From an uncultured Candidatus Nitrosopumilus sp. (GTDB taxonomy: Archaea; Thermoproteota; Nitrososphaeria; Nitrososphaerales; Nitrosopumilaceae), in contig CAJQSE010000010.1 in the NCBI GenBank assembly GCA_905612485.1, forward strand, positions 1-54,868: 54,868 nt of DNA. Reading direction: 5' to 3'. Of this stretch, positions 14,541 through 21,867 are shown one piece after another. Each line of letters opens with the position of its first letter. Position 1 is the first letter of the stretch. The position numbers and the translations under genes are program-made. A model generated the notes under the pieces. The model was not told the origin of the DNA. It worked only from the letters and a program-made list of their open reading frames with translations, and ran no database searches.

Positions 14541-14864
14541 ATGGCTGGAACAAACAAATCAAAAGGGTCCAAAGATACAAAAAAAGATACAAAAAAAGAT
14601 ACAAAAAAAGATACAAAAAAAGGTAAAAAAGACAAGGTTGAAGGTGGTACAAAAAAAGCCGAAATCATAGTTATCTTAAATGAGCAACAAGCTATGAAAG
14701 TAATTAAAAATTCTAAAGTTGTCACAGTACAAGATCTCGCAAGACAAACAGGTGTCAAAATATCTGCTGCAAACGCATTCCTAAAAGAATCAACTGCCAA
14801 AGGATTAGTAAAAAAAGTTGGAGGTTATTCAGGACATCATTTGTATCAAGTAGTTTCCTCATAG
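14541..14864 (+). CDS. rps25e: Ribosomal protein S25e
   Basis: The 107-residue product has a lysine-rich N-terminal tail and a C-terminal winged-helix domain (EQQAMKVIKNSKVVTVQDLARQTGVKISAANAFLKES, then KGLVKKVGGYSGHHLYQ) typical of S25e. The frame opens at a TTG at 14496, but that would add a hydrophobic N-terminus unlike the family; ATG at 14541 is preferred. The tail contains four KDTK-type tandem repeats. It converges with the cyclophilin-like gene with a short overlap. Confidence 0.9.
   Translation: MAGTNKSKGSKDTKKDTKKDTKKDTKKGKKDKVEGGTKKAEIIVILNEQQAMKVIKNSKVVTVQDLARQTGVKISAANAFLKESTAKGLVKKVGGYSGHHLYQVVSS
14574..14621 (+). repeat. Tandem 12-bp repeat in the S25e gene
   Basis: Four perfect head-to-tail copies of GATACAAAAAAA encode the repeated KDTK unit of the S25e basic tail. 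The array is in frame and coding. Its A7 runs make it prone to copy-number change by slippage in multiples of 12 bp without loss of frame. Confidence 0.95.
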
Positions 14865-15232
14865 AGACGTAAAACATCACCAGATTTAACATTCTTTAAT
14901 TCATTATTATCATCTTGGAATTTTCCAATAGGAGTCATATTTTTTACAGATTCAACAGGACCAACAAAAAAACAAAAGCTTCCAGTAGAAGGCAAGAATG
15001 CAACATCGCCTTTTTCAAATTCGGATCTAGATCTTTCAATTCCAGAATCAACACTAGTTTCAAAATAAACAATATTTTTACCCATTAAATGAGAATTACC
15101 ATCCAAAGGTAAAGATCTCATAATTGTACCAACAGTTCTTGGAGATAAATGTCGTTTTAGATCACAAGGTAACTTTACTTTTCCAGCAATTTCTAATATC
15201 AATTGCTTTCGTGAGACTGAAGAGATACTCAT
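14846..15232 (-). CDS. Cyclophilin-like fold protein (COG2164 type)
   Basis: This 128-residue protein shows the archaeal/bacterial cyclophilin-like pattern: LSPRTVGTIMRSLPLDGNS, IVYFET, then FEKGDVAFLPSTGSFCFFVGP and TPIGK. It lacks a clear prolyl-isomerase active-site set, and related proteins have no firm function. A frame extends to 15292, but ATG at 15232 lies exactly 26-27 bp from the centre of the palindromic TATA box at 15255-15262. It is divergent from rpoK. Confidence 0.75.
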   Translation of the reverse strand: MSISSVSRKQLILEIAGKVKLPCDLKRHLSPRTVGTIMRSLPLDGNSHLMGKNIVYFETSVDSGIERSRSEFEKGDVAFLPSTGSFCFFVGPVESVKNMTPIGKFQDDNNELKNVKSGDVLRLYEETT

Positions 15233-15254
15233 TTGGTAGATTAAAATGATTAGA

Positions 15255-15262
15255 TTATATAA
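15255..15262. promoter_or_regulatory. Palindromic TATA box shared by two divergent leaderless genes
   Basis: TTATATAA is its own reverse complement. Its centre (15258.5) is exactly 26.5 bp from the first base of the minus-strand ATG (15232) and of the plus-strand TTG (15285). That is the normal distance for leaderless archaeal genes, so one TBP site could serve both directions, with flanking BRE sequences setting orientation. Confidence 0.65.
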
Positions 15263-15284
15263 CGTTTTAAGAAAAATTTTGTAC

Positions 15285-15776
15285 TTGTCCAAGTCTAAAG
15301 AGCCTCAATTAGATACACCTGAAACTAAAATTGTAGAAGACGAGTCAGATTCAAATTTAGGATTAAACAAAGCATTAGACACTTATCGAAAATTAATTGA
15401 AAAGAATGTAAGCAATCCAACAGAACCATTATCAGATAAAGAACAAACAAGTCTTGAAGGTAGAATTAAAGAGATTGAAGAAAGAGAAGTGATAGAAAAA
15501 GTTGAGGAACACGATCCAATTGAAATTCCTTGTGAGAAAGGTAAAATTACAATTGGTCCACCAAGATTAACAAGATTTGAGAAAGCAAGAATTATGGGGG
15601 CTAGAGCATTACAATTATCATTAGGTGCACCACCATTTATTACAATTCCAAAAGATGCAAGAATATCATTAGATATTTCAATGGTAGAATTAGAAAAAAG
15701 GGTAATACCAATTACAATTAGAAGAGTATTACCAAACGGAGACTATCAAAATATTCCAATTGATTATTTTCTATAA
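15285..15776 (+). CDS. rpoK: RNA polymerase subunit K with long N-terminal extension
   Basis: The C-terminal ~75 residues are RpoK/Rpb6: RLTRFEKARIMGARALQLSLGAPPFI, then ELEKRVIPITIRRVLPNG. This subunit helps assemble and stabilise RNA polymerase. About 85 residues of acidic, helix-prone sequence precede it, longer than the roughly 60-90 residues of most archaeal RpoK. The frame is open from ATG 15246, but that start would precede the TATA box. TTG at 15285 is exactly 26-27 bp from the TATA centre and is chosen. The acidic extension resembles that of eukaryotic Rpb6. Confidence 0.85.
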   Translation: MSKSKEPQLDTPETKIVEDESDSNLGLNKALDTYRKLIEKNVSNPTEPLSDKEQTSLEGRIKEIEEREVIEKVEEHDPIEIPCEKGKITIGPPRLTRFEKARIMGARALQLSLGAPPFITIPKDARISLDISMVELEKRVIPITIRRVLPNGDYQNIPIDYFL

Positions 15777-15830
15777 AGAACCTATCGTCGATAAAACTTA
15801 AAAGAACAAAAAATTTCTAAATGTTGTATA

Positions 15831-16127
15831 ATGCTCATGGAAGACGTGAATGAATTAAAAGGTCAAGGGCAGGCCGAAATAAACATTGGAAACGATCCAG
15901 TAATGCTCACTGCGGTAGACGTAGTATCAAAACTTATGATTCAAGATAAAATAAGTTTGAAAGCAAGAGGAAATTCAATTCCAAGTGCAGTTGCTGTTGC
16001 AAATATAATTACGGAAAAAATGTTAGTAGGCAGTACCAAAATAGAAAAAATCAATTTAGATACAGTGGCAGAAGCAGGGATAGGAGATATGACATCAACT
16101 GTAGAAATTATCATTAAAAAAAATTAA
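15831..16127 (+). CDS. albA: Alba-family DNA/RNA-binding protein
   Basis: This 98-residue protein has the Alba core: a strand INIGNDPVMLTAVDVVSKLM, then KISLKARGNSIPSAVAVANIITEKM and a C-terminal strand pair STVEIII. Alba dimers bind nucleic acids and help organise archaeal chromatin or RNA. ATG at 15837 is an alternative start. It converges with the XRE-type gene with a 4-bp overlap. Confidence 0.85.
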   Translation: MLMEDVNELKGQGQAEINIGNDPVMLTAVDVVSKLMIQDKISLKARGNSIPSAVAVANIITEKMLVGSTKIEKINLDTVAEAGIGDMTSTVEIIIKKN

Positions 16128-16540
16128 TAAACGCTACCAGGACCTTTAAGAAGTATATTTTCACATTCTTTACAAATTTTTTCGTCAATGTTAGATTCCA
16201 AATTATGATGTATCTCACAAATTAATAGACTAGATTTAATGTAATTACACAATCCAATAAATTTAGAAAGACTTGAAGGAGTATAAGCTAAATCAGAAGA
16301 AAGATGATCACATAATTCATCAATTAGTTGTGCAACTTGTTTTTCTGCCAATAATTTTGCAATTAAAGATGGATCACCACGAGTACCACGAATATAATTA
16401 CTGATTGCAGCTTGTGTTACTCCAAGCATTTTAGATATTTCATCCTCTCTAATATCATGTTCTTCAGCTAATTTTTTTGCCAATATGGCTCTTAACGCAG
16501 GAATCAATGTTTTAGATTCAATTTCAGCAGGAAGTAACAT
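16124..16540 (-). CDS. XRE-type helix-turn-helix regulator (COG2522-like)
   Basis: This 138-residue protein has an N-terminal HTH (EDEISKMLGVTQAAISNYIRGTRG, about 38-60), a helical middle and a C-terminal segment with CEIHHNLESNIDEKICKEC that could bind a metal through Cys/His. It resembles the HTH part of archaeal COG2522 regulators such as ThiR, without the ThiN ligand domain. Target and ligand unknown. Confidence 0.75.
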   Translation of the reverse strand: MLLPAEIESKTLIPALRAILAKKLAEEHDIREDEISKMLGVTQAAISNYIRGTRGDPSLIAKLLAEKQVAQLIDELCDHLSSDLAYTPSSLSKFIGLCNYIKSSLLICEIHHNLESNIDEKICKECENILLKGPGSVY

Positions 16541-16647
16541 TATTTTTCAAGTGTGAATGTATGAATTTAAAGTTTGCAATATCTAAGTAAAAAATTAAAT
16601 TCAATATTAGGCATAGATATTTTAATTTCAAAACAAGTAGAATTACA

Positions 16648-17592
16648 TTGGAAGATATTTCTAAAAAACTATATCAGATTTTAGAAGAGTCGTGTGATTC
16701 ATGTGAGTCAAAATTGATTGCATTATCAGGAGGGCTAGATAGTTCAATACTAGCACATTTTTTTAAAAAAAGAAAGCCAGATGGCATTGCAGTAATTTCA
16801 GAAGATTTTGTTTCAACAGATCTAACATATTGTCAAACAATTTCAAAAGAGACAAAAATTCCATTGACAATATACAATGCAACCACATCCACAATACTTG
16901 AAGCAGTAGAAAGTACCATCAAAATATTAAAAAATTTTAACGATATTGAAATTCGTAATAATGTTGTAATGTATTTAGCATTAAAATGGGCGAAAGAGAA
17001 TGATAAAAAATCAATTATCACAGGAGATGGGGCAGATGAATTATTTGCAGGGTATAATTTTTTAGTAAATAAACCAGAAGAAGAATTAGAAGCAGAAATT
17101 AAAAGAGTGTGCACCGTAATGCATTTTCCAACTCAAGAAATTGGAAAAGCATTAGGAATTAAAATAGAATCACCGTTTCTTAATCAAAAAGTAATAGAAA
17201 TAGCAAATCAAATACCATCTAATCTTAAAGTTAAAGAAGAAAAGAGTGTAAGATATGGAAAATGGATTTTACGTAAAACATTTGAAAAACACATACCAAC
17301 ACAAATTGCATGGAGAAGAAAATCACCCATGCAAGAAGGGGCAGGAACAGTAGGATTAACAAATTTATTTGAATCGATCATTAATGAAGAAAAATATATT
17401 GGAAAAAAACTAACTGTAGAAAAAGAAGATCAGGTAGTTATTAGAAGTAGGGAATCAATGTATTATTATGAAATTTTTAAAAAATTATATGGGTCAACAG
17501 TAGAAAATGATGCAGAATTTAAATGTCCATATTGTAAACATGGGATTAATAATTCAAAATTTTGTGGAATGTGTGGAGCATTTCCAATCTAA
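16648..17592 (+). CDS. Asparagine-synthetase-like PP-loop protein with C-terminal zinc ribbon
   Basis: This 314-residue protein has the AsnB synthetase domain: PP-loop SGGLDSS (about 26-32), TGDGADELFAGY, then ESPFLNQKVIEIANQIP and RRKSPMQEGAG. The N-terminal glutaminase domain (Cys2) is absent, so it would use free ammonia or another partner. The last ~25 residues carry CPYCKHG and CGMCG, a two-knuckle zinc ribbon. A TTG start is used. In an ammonia oxidiser an ammonia-dependent amidotransferase is reasonable, but the acceptor need not be aspartate. Confidence 0.8.
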   Translation: MEDISKKLYQILEESCDSCESKLIALSGGLDSSILAHFFKKRKPDGIAVISEDFVSTDLTYCQTISKETKIPLTIYNATTSTILEAVESTIKILKNFNDIEIRNNVVMYLALKWAKENDKKSIITGDGADELFAGYNFLVNKPEEELEAEIKRVCTVMHFPTQEIGKALGIKIESPFLNQKVIEIANQIPSNLKVKEEKSVRYGKWILRKTFEKHIPTQIAWRRKSPMQEGAGTVGLTNLFESIINEEKYIGKKLTVEKEDQVVIRSRESMYYYEIFKKLYGSTVENDAEFKCPYCKHGINNSKFCGMCGAFPI

Positions 17593-17735
17593 CCGTTATT
17601 TTTATACTTTCGTGGTTTCTTAATGAAAATTTTTCTACAACCATTACAGCAAAAATAGAAATTTTTTCCATTATGATCATGAATTAGAGCAAGATCCTCA
17701 TCAAGTTCAATTCCACAAACAGGATCAACTGGCAC
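17589..17735 (-). CDS. Small YHS-domain protein
   Basis: A 48-residue frame runs from GTG 17735 to TAG 17589-17591. It matches the YHS pattern: DPVCGIELDEDLA, NGKNFYFCCNGC, then a basic tail. The YHS domain binds metals, often copper or other soft metals, through its cysteines. A TATA box at 17757-17766 is centred 26.5 bp from the GTG, so a leaderless transcript is well supported. It overlaps the 3' end of the AsnB-like gene by 4 bp. Confidence 0.75.
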   Translation of the reverse strand: MPVDPVCGIELDEDLALIHDHNGKNFYFCCNGCRKIFIKKPRKYKNNG

Positions 17736-17756
17736 AATTTTTTTTGTTTTTAATTT

Positions 17757-17766
17757 CTATTTATAG
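17757..17766 (-). promoter_or_regulatory. TATA box of the YHS gene
   Basis: CTATAAATAG on the minus strand is centred 26.5 bp from the GTG start at 17735, the canonical leaderless spacing. It decides the choice of GTG as start. Confidence 0.6.
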
Positions 17767-17850
17767 ATTCAGTAATTTACAATAATGTATTTTTGAAATT
17801 TAAGTATCAAAATAACAAAAGGGGTGTACTTGACATTTTTCTACAGATAT

Positions 17851-18963
17851 TTAAAATAAAATTAAGAAGTTAATTTTTTTACCAATTGCAAAAAAATCTT
17901 CATCAGATAGTGGAGGAATATCCATAATTGCTAAATTTTCTGTAACATGTTGAGATGATTTTTGACCAACAAGAGGGGCAAGAACACCAGGAGATGAACG
18001 GATAAATTGTAATGCACGCAACGATGGTTTCAAATCACTGAAATCAGGCATCACACCAGGAGATAACAATCTTCCTTGCATAAATGGAACACTAGTAAAC
18101 ACACCAATTCCCAAAGTAACTGCAGATTCTAATATAGATACAGGTTTGTTTTGAACTAATTGATTTTTCCCAAGTAGTGCTTGATCATAATTCATGTTGT
18201 AAGGTAATTGTATAAATTTGAATCCATGATCAACGCCACCAATATTTTTTGCTATTTCAACAATATCTTCAAGTAAAAGATATTGAGGATCATTATTCAT
18301 AACTCGAAAACACTCCCAAGTTGCCATTCCATAAAATTTGATTTTACCTTCATCACGTTTTTGTTCATACAGTTCAAAAACAGATTTTAAATTTTCTAAA
18401 AATTGTTCTTTGGAAATATCTTTTATTTGCCCTTCAATTCCATTATGAAGATACATTAAATCAAGACATTCCAAGTTTAGATTTTTTAAACTTCTATCCA
18501 ATTGATCAGATAGATACGAAGTAGTCATACAATGATATCCAGATGTTATGTCCCCTTCCTTTACAATTCCAGGTTTTCCAAGTTCACGCATCACATATTG
18601 CATAAAATCTTCTTTGATGTCGGCATCATTTGTGACATACCCATTTTTACTACTAACAAAAATTTGATCACGGGAAATATTCTCTTCCTCAATTAACTCA
18701 GATATAGCTAAACCAACAGAACGTTCAGCCTTTTGAGCACGATAATTAATTGCGGTATCAATTACATTTACACCAGATAACACAGATTGTTTAACAGCAT
18801 TTTTTACTAATTCATCAGTAGTAGCATCAGGATCACCAAGATAGGTCCCTATTCCAATATTTGATAAATGAAGATTTTCAAAAGTGTTAAAATTAACTGA
18901 ATTTACACTTGAATTTTGTTTGAATGTTTTAGTTCCATCAGTTGTGGCAAATCCTGAAATCAT
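17851..18963 (-). CDS. Aldo/keto reductase
   Basis: This 370-residue protein has the AKR (alpha/beta)8 barrel markers: GIGTYLG near the N-terminus, VIDTAINYRAQKAERSVG with the catalytic Asp and Tyr, SSKNGYV with the catalytic Lys, and DLMYLHN with the His. NADPH-dependent reduction of carbonyl compounds is the family activity. It is longer than the usual ~320 residues because of inserts around residues 115-150. Substrate unknown. No operon partner: flanking genes are separate. Confidence 0.85.
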   Translation of the reverse strand: MISGFATTDGTKTFKQNSSVNSVNFNTFENLHLSNIGIGTYLGDPDATTDELVKNAVKQSVLSGVNVIDTAINYRAQKAERSVGLAISELIEEENISRDQIFVSSKNGYVTNDADIKEDFMQYVMRELGKPGIVKEGDITSGYHCMTTSYLSDQLDRSLKNLNLECLDLMYLHNGIEGQIKDISKEQFLENLKSVFELYEQKRDEGKIKFYGMATWECFRVMNNDPQYLLLEDIVEIAKNIGGVDHGFKFIQLPYNMNYDQALLGKNQLVQNKPVSILESAVTLGIGVFTSVPFMQGRLLSPGVMPDFSDLKPSLRALQFIRSSPGVLAPLVGQKSSQHVTENLAIMDIPPLSDEDFFAIGKKINFLILF

Positions 18964-19077
18964 AAAAGAACTATAATTTTACTAAATTTATGTCTGTGGT
19001 GGAAATTCCCTAACTAAACAACTATTTCGCAGAAGAGAAAAGGAAATCAATATCAAGAACAATTTACTTTATAGATC

Positions 19078-19389
19078 ATGGGGTCATTATTTGGAAAGAA
19101 GAAAGCGAAATGCCCTGCTTGTAGAAGACCATTTGAAGATCATGAAGAATTCATAGAACATATCACAACAATACACCCAGAAGAACGACCTTGTCCTGAT
19201 TGTACTGGAACTATGCGTTGGGTTGATCTGACATCAGAGAATCATCCATACGATACTCCAGAATTTACATGTGATACTTGTGGCTACACAAAATACTATC
19301 TTCCTTGGGATGAGTGGGATGGGGGATATGGTAAAAAGAAGTATAACTTCTATCCTAACCTAGAAAAAAATAAAAAACCAAAGAAATAG
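19078..19389 (+). CDS. Zinc-finger protein with C2H2 and CxxC pairs
   Basis: This 103-residue protein has a C2H2-like finger (CPACRRPFEDHEEFIEHITTIH) followed by CPDC and CDTCGY knuckles, an acidic/aromatic segment LPWDEWDGGYG and a lysine-rich tail. It could bind nucleic acids or proteins. No family name is recognised. Confidence 0.75.
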   Translation: MGSLFGKKKAKCPACRRPFEDHEEFIEHITTIHPEERPCPDCTGTMRWVDLTSENHPYDTPEFTCDTCGYTKYYLPWDEWDGGYGKKKYNFYPNLEKNKKPKK

Positions 19390-19484
19390 ATCTGGATGAT
19401 TTAATGAAAGATGGAATTACTGATTTTTGTTAGAATTGAAACTACAAGGAGTTATAATGAACGATAGGGGAAAAATGAATAGAA

Positions 19485-19577
19485 ATGCCTAAGAAAAAAC
19501 CCAATGGACATAATATTGGAGGTTCGTCTAAACAGAAAAGACGTAAAGAGAATAAACAAAAATCTCAGGACACCTAG
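19485..19577 (+). CDS. Possible 30-residue basic protein
   Basis: ATG 19485 to TAG 19575-19577 encodes a highly basic, Lys/Gln/Asn-rich peptide (MPKKKPNGHNIGG then KRRKENKQK). Composition is like the small basic protein at 21314-21457. A stretch of about 90 bp follows, to the UbiA gene, in which I see no further gene. There is no homology evidence. Confidence 0.4.
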   Translation: MPKKKPNGHNIGGSSKQKRRKENKQKSQDT

Positions 19578-19671
19578 TACTAATTTTTCAAAAACCTAAC
19601 AAATACTACTGTTTACAACTATGGGTACCCCCTGTTTAGTAAGGGAATTGTTGAACCACGTTTATGTCTGG

Positions 19672-20556
19672 TTAGATAGGAATTAAGAAACTTAAAACAA
19701 ATAAAATTCCCGTTATTCTACTAAATTTTAGACTAGAAGACATGAATGGCACTAAATCATTAACAGAATTATAATTTTTTTGTAATCCTAATCCAGATTT
19801 TATTACTAATGGAAAACTTAGTAAACTAATCAAAGATAGAAGTGGGAACAAATTAAATAAAATTCCAATAATAATTACAGAATATACAATTAAAGGAAAG
19901 AACCAAAATAATTTTCTTGCTTTCTCTTTTCCAACTAGAATAACTAAAGTTTTTCTTCCTTTTGATTTATCAGCATCATGATCAGGGAAAGAAGCAATAA
20001 ACAAAACCAGAGAAGAGAGAGTTCCAACAATTATGCCTGCCATAACAGATTCAAGATTTACTTCTCCAGATTGAATGAAAAATGCTCCAATCACAATCAT
20101 TGACCCCTTTACACCAACAAAAAATTCACCTAATCCAGAATCAACAATTTTAGTAGAGTAAAAATAAATGGAGATAACAGCAAAACCCAAAATTATTGCA
20201 ATCAAAATTCCATTTGTAATTACAAAATAACTACCAATTAAAGAACCAATAATTAAAAACACAACACCAGCACGATAAACAGAAGAAGGTTTGAGTAATC
20301 CTTCAGGTAAAACACCAGTTCCACCACTCATTTTTGTTCTAGTTGTTTTAGTATCAATACCTCTTTTAAAATCCCAATAATCATTTAGCAAATCAACACT
20401 TGCATGAAGTGCCATTACTCCTGCAAAAGTCAAAATTGCATCAAAATAACTAATTGTAATATTTTGTGACCAATTTATTGCCAATCCAACTAGCACGGCA
20501 ATTACTGAAGCTAATAAAAAACGAACTCGTATAACACGTAGCCAAACGGAAATCAT
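19672..20556 (-). CDS. UbiA-family prenyltransferase (MenA-like)
   Basis: This 294-residue membrane protein has about eight helices and the two UbiA Asp-rich motifs: NDYWDFKRGID (about 58-68) and DHDADKSKGR (about 192-201). UbiA enzymes attach isoprenoid chains to aromatic or other acceptors. A KMSGGTGVLPEG loop after motif 1 is typical of MenA-like (1,4-dihydroxy-2-naphthoate) enzymes, which fits the menaquinones of thaumarchaea. Other acceptors are possible. Confidence 0.8.
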   Translation of the reverse strand: MISVWLRVIRVRFLLASVIAVLVGLAINWSQNITISYFDAILTFAGVMALHASVDLLNDYWDFKRGIDTKTTRTKMSGGTGVLPEGLLKPSSVYRAGVVFLIIGSLIGSYFVITNGILIAIILGFAVISIYFYSTKIVDSGLGEFFVGVKGSMIVIGAFFIQSGEVNLESVMAGIIVGTLSSLVLFIASFPDHDADKSKGRKTLVILVGKEKARKLFWFFPLIVYSVIIIGILFNLFPLLSLISLLSFPLVIKSGLGLQKNYNSVNDLVPFMSSSLKFSRITGILFVLSFLIPI

Positions 20557-20640
20557 TAGTAATAATACTAATTTTTACTATAAAATTCGTTAGTTTTGAT
20601 TTTAACTAAATTTTATATGAAAATAAATTAAATCATAGTC

Positions 20641-20853
20641 ATGAAATTTGGAAAAATTGAAGAAAATGAGAAAATCATTAAATTTAATTTGGAATTGAAG
20701 TGTATCAATTGTAATAAAAAAGTTCCAGGAGGAATGAAATCAGGGCAAAATTATTTTAAAACTATAGAATTTAATAAAGAATTAGAGAAATTTAAAAAAA
20801 CGTATCTTTGTGGTGTTTGCAGAGACAAAAAAAGAATCAAAGATCAAGATTAA
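20641..20853 (+). CDS. Small double-CxxC zinc protein
   Basis: This 70-residue protein has two CxxC knuckles (CINC about 21-24, CGVC about 57-60) separated by a lysine-rich stretch, forming a plausible zinc ribbon. No family is recognised. The end overlaps the convergent DUF2203 gene by 4 bp. Confidence 0.65.
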   Translation: MKFGKIEENEKIIKFNLELKCINCNKKVPGGMKSGQNYFKTIEFNKELEKFKKTYLCGVCRDKKRIKDQD

Positions 20854-21257
20854 ATTAAAGTTTCATCACTAACTTCAATAGGTTTTCTTCCCATGAAGCC
20901 AGAATCTTTATCATGCCAAAATTTAATTTCAGACTCACCGTGTTTCCAGCAAAGACAAACTTCTTCATCAAATCGCTTAGAAGGAAAATCAAGTAATCCC
21001 TGCTCAATACTTTTAATCATAACTCCAGTATTTTCTAAAATCTCAATGGATTGATAAAATTTAGTTATAGCAGAATTCAATTGTTGTTTTAATATCATAT
21101 ATTTTTCAAATGAGTCAGTAGTGGAAAGGGTCATTTGTAATTCTTTTTCGATTTTTGTAATATCATTTTTTTTAGCTAAAGCATATTCAAATTTTTTAAT
21201 TACATCAGGTAATGCTTCATTTGCTTGTTTTGCAGTAAAAAAAGAAAACATACCCAT
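20850..21257 (-). CDS. DUF2203 family protein
   Basis: This ~135-residue protein matches DUF2203: FFTAKQANEALPDVIKKFEYAL at the N-terminus, a coiled helical middle, then GLLDFPSKRFDEEVCLCWKHGESEIKFWHDKDSGFMGRKPI. The function of this family is unknown. TTG at 21263 opens the frame, but ATG at 21257 or 21251 is more likely. Confidence 0.8.
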   Translation of the reverse strand: MGMFSFFTAKQANEALPDVIKKFEYALAKKNDITKIEKELQMTLSTTDSFEKYMILKQQLNSAITKFYQSIEILENTGVMIKSIEQGLLDFPSKRFDEEVCLCWKHGESEIKFWHDKDSGFMGRKPIEVSDETLI

Positions 21258-21313
21258 ATTCAAAAAGCCTTAATTAAATATCTTAGGTGTGAAATTGAAC
21301 TAAAATTAATAAT

Positions 21314-21457
21314 TCAGTATTTTTTTGGTTTAGATCCACTTTTCTTTACTTGTTGTTTCTTTTTATATTGGTTAACGCGTTGTTGTTGCTCTGCTTGTTT
21401 TTGTCCTTTTTGTTTTCTTCCATCTCTTTTAACGTCATTTTTCTTTTTAAATCCCAT
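21314..21457 (-). CDS. Small basic Lys/Gln-rich protein
   Basis: ATG 21457 to TGA 21314-21316 encodes 47 residues (MGFKKKNDVKRDGRK then KQAEQQQRV...KKKQQVKK). Codon use looks coding on this strand. The overlapping plus-strand frame is Cys/Phe-rich and is its shadow. Likely a small nucleic-acid- or ribosome-associated protein by composition; function unknown. Confidence 0.55.
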   Translation of the reverse strand: MGFKKKNDVKRDGRKQKGQKQAEQQQRVNQYKKKQQVKKSGSKPKKY

Positions 21458-21550
21458 TCAATTAGTATGAATTTAGATTCTCATAAGTATTGTTTTAAAT
21501 AAATAGGTATTAGAATGCAAATTTATTAAGAATACGTTCTAAATTTAGAT

Positions 21551-21832
21551 ATGAGTGAAGATCCATTAGAAACAATAATTTTACAAACAATTAATGGCGC
21601 AATAGCAACAATTCCAGGATATCTTGAGGAGATTAAAGAAAATAAAGAAACACTCAAAGTTGAAAATGCTGAAGAATTTGTATACGGAGTGGTAATGGGG
21701 ATGGCATTAGGAATGAGTGGAGCAATACTTAGCGCACAAGAAAAACCACCAACTGCAGAAGATCAAATGAGAGTTAGAGATATCATATATAAACACATTC
21801 CAGAGATAAGAGAAAGAATTTTCAATTCATAA
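21551..21832 (+). CDS. Hypothetical protein
   Basis: This 93-residue acidic protein is mainly helical with a small hydrophobic Gly/Ala/Met segment (VVMGMALGMSGAIL, about 47-60). No family is recognised. It could be a soluble helical bundle; the hydrophobic part is short for a membrane helix. It stands alone with its own upstream AT-rich promoter region. Confidence 0.6.
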   Translation: MSEDPLETIILQTINGAIATIPGYLEEIKENKETLKVENAEEFVYGVVMGMALGMSGAILSAQEKPPTAEDQMRVRDIIYKHIPEIRERIFNS

Positions 21833-21867
21833 AAATTTTAAAAATATAGTTTTCTATTTTGAGGAAA

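Noticed and set aside
14504-14800. Minus-strand frame opposite the S25e gene
   Set aside because: Its Phe/Val/Ser repeats are the reverse complement of the lysine-rich tail; S25e homology settles the strand.
19574-19583. CTAGTACTAA near the 30-residue ORF as a box
   Set aside because: The central GC of TTRGCACTA is absent and there is no TATA box at the required spacing.
19578-19671. A tRNA or structured RNA around the GGGTACCCCC segment
   Set aside because: No cloverleaf can be formed and no acceptor/T-arm pair is visible; only a short local palindrome is present.
19744-19756. TGGCACTAA inside the UbiA gene
   Set aside because: It is within coding sequence, far from any start codon.
21225-21470. 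Plus-strand Cys/Phe-rich frame overlapping 21314-21457
   Set aside because: Composition is atypical and it runs into the DUF2203 5' end; the minus-strand basic protein is the better reading.
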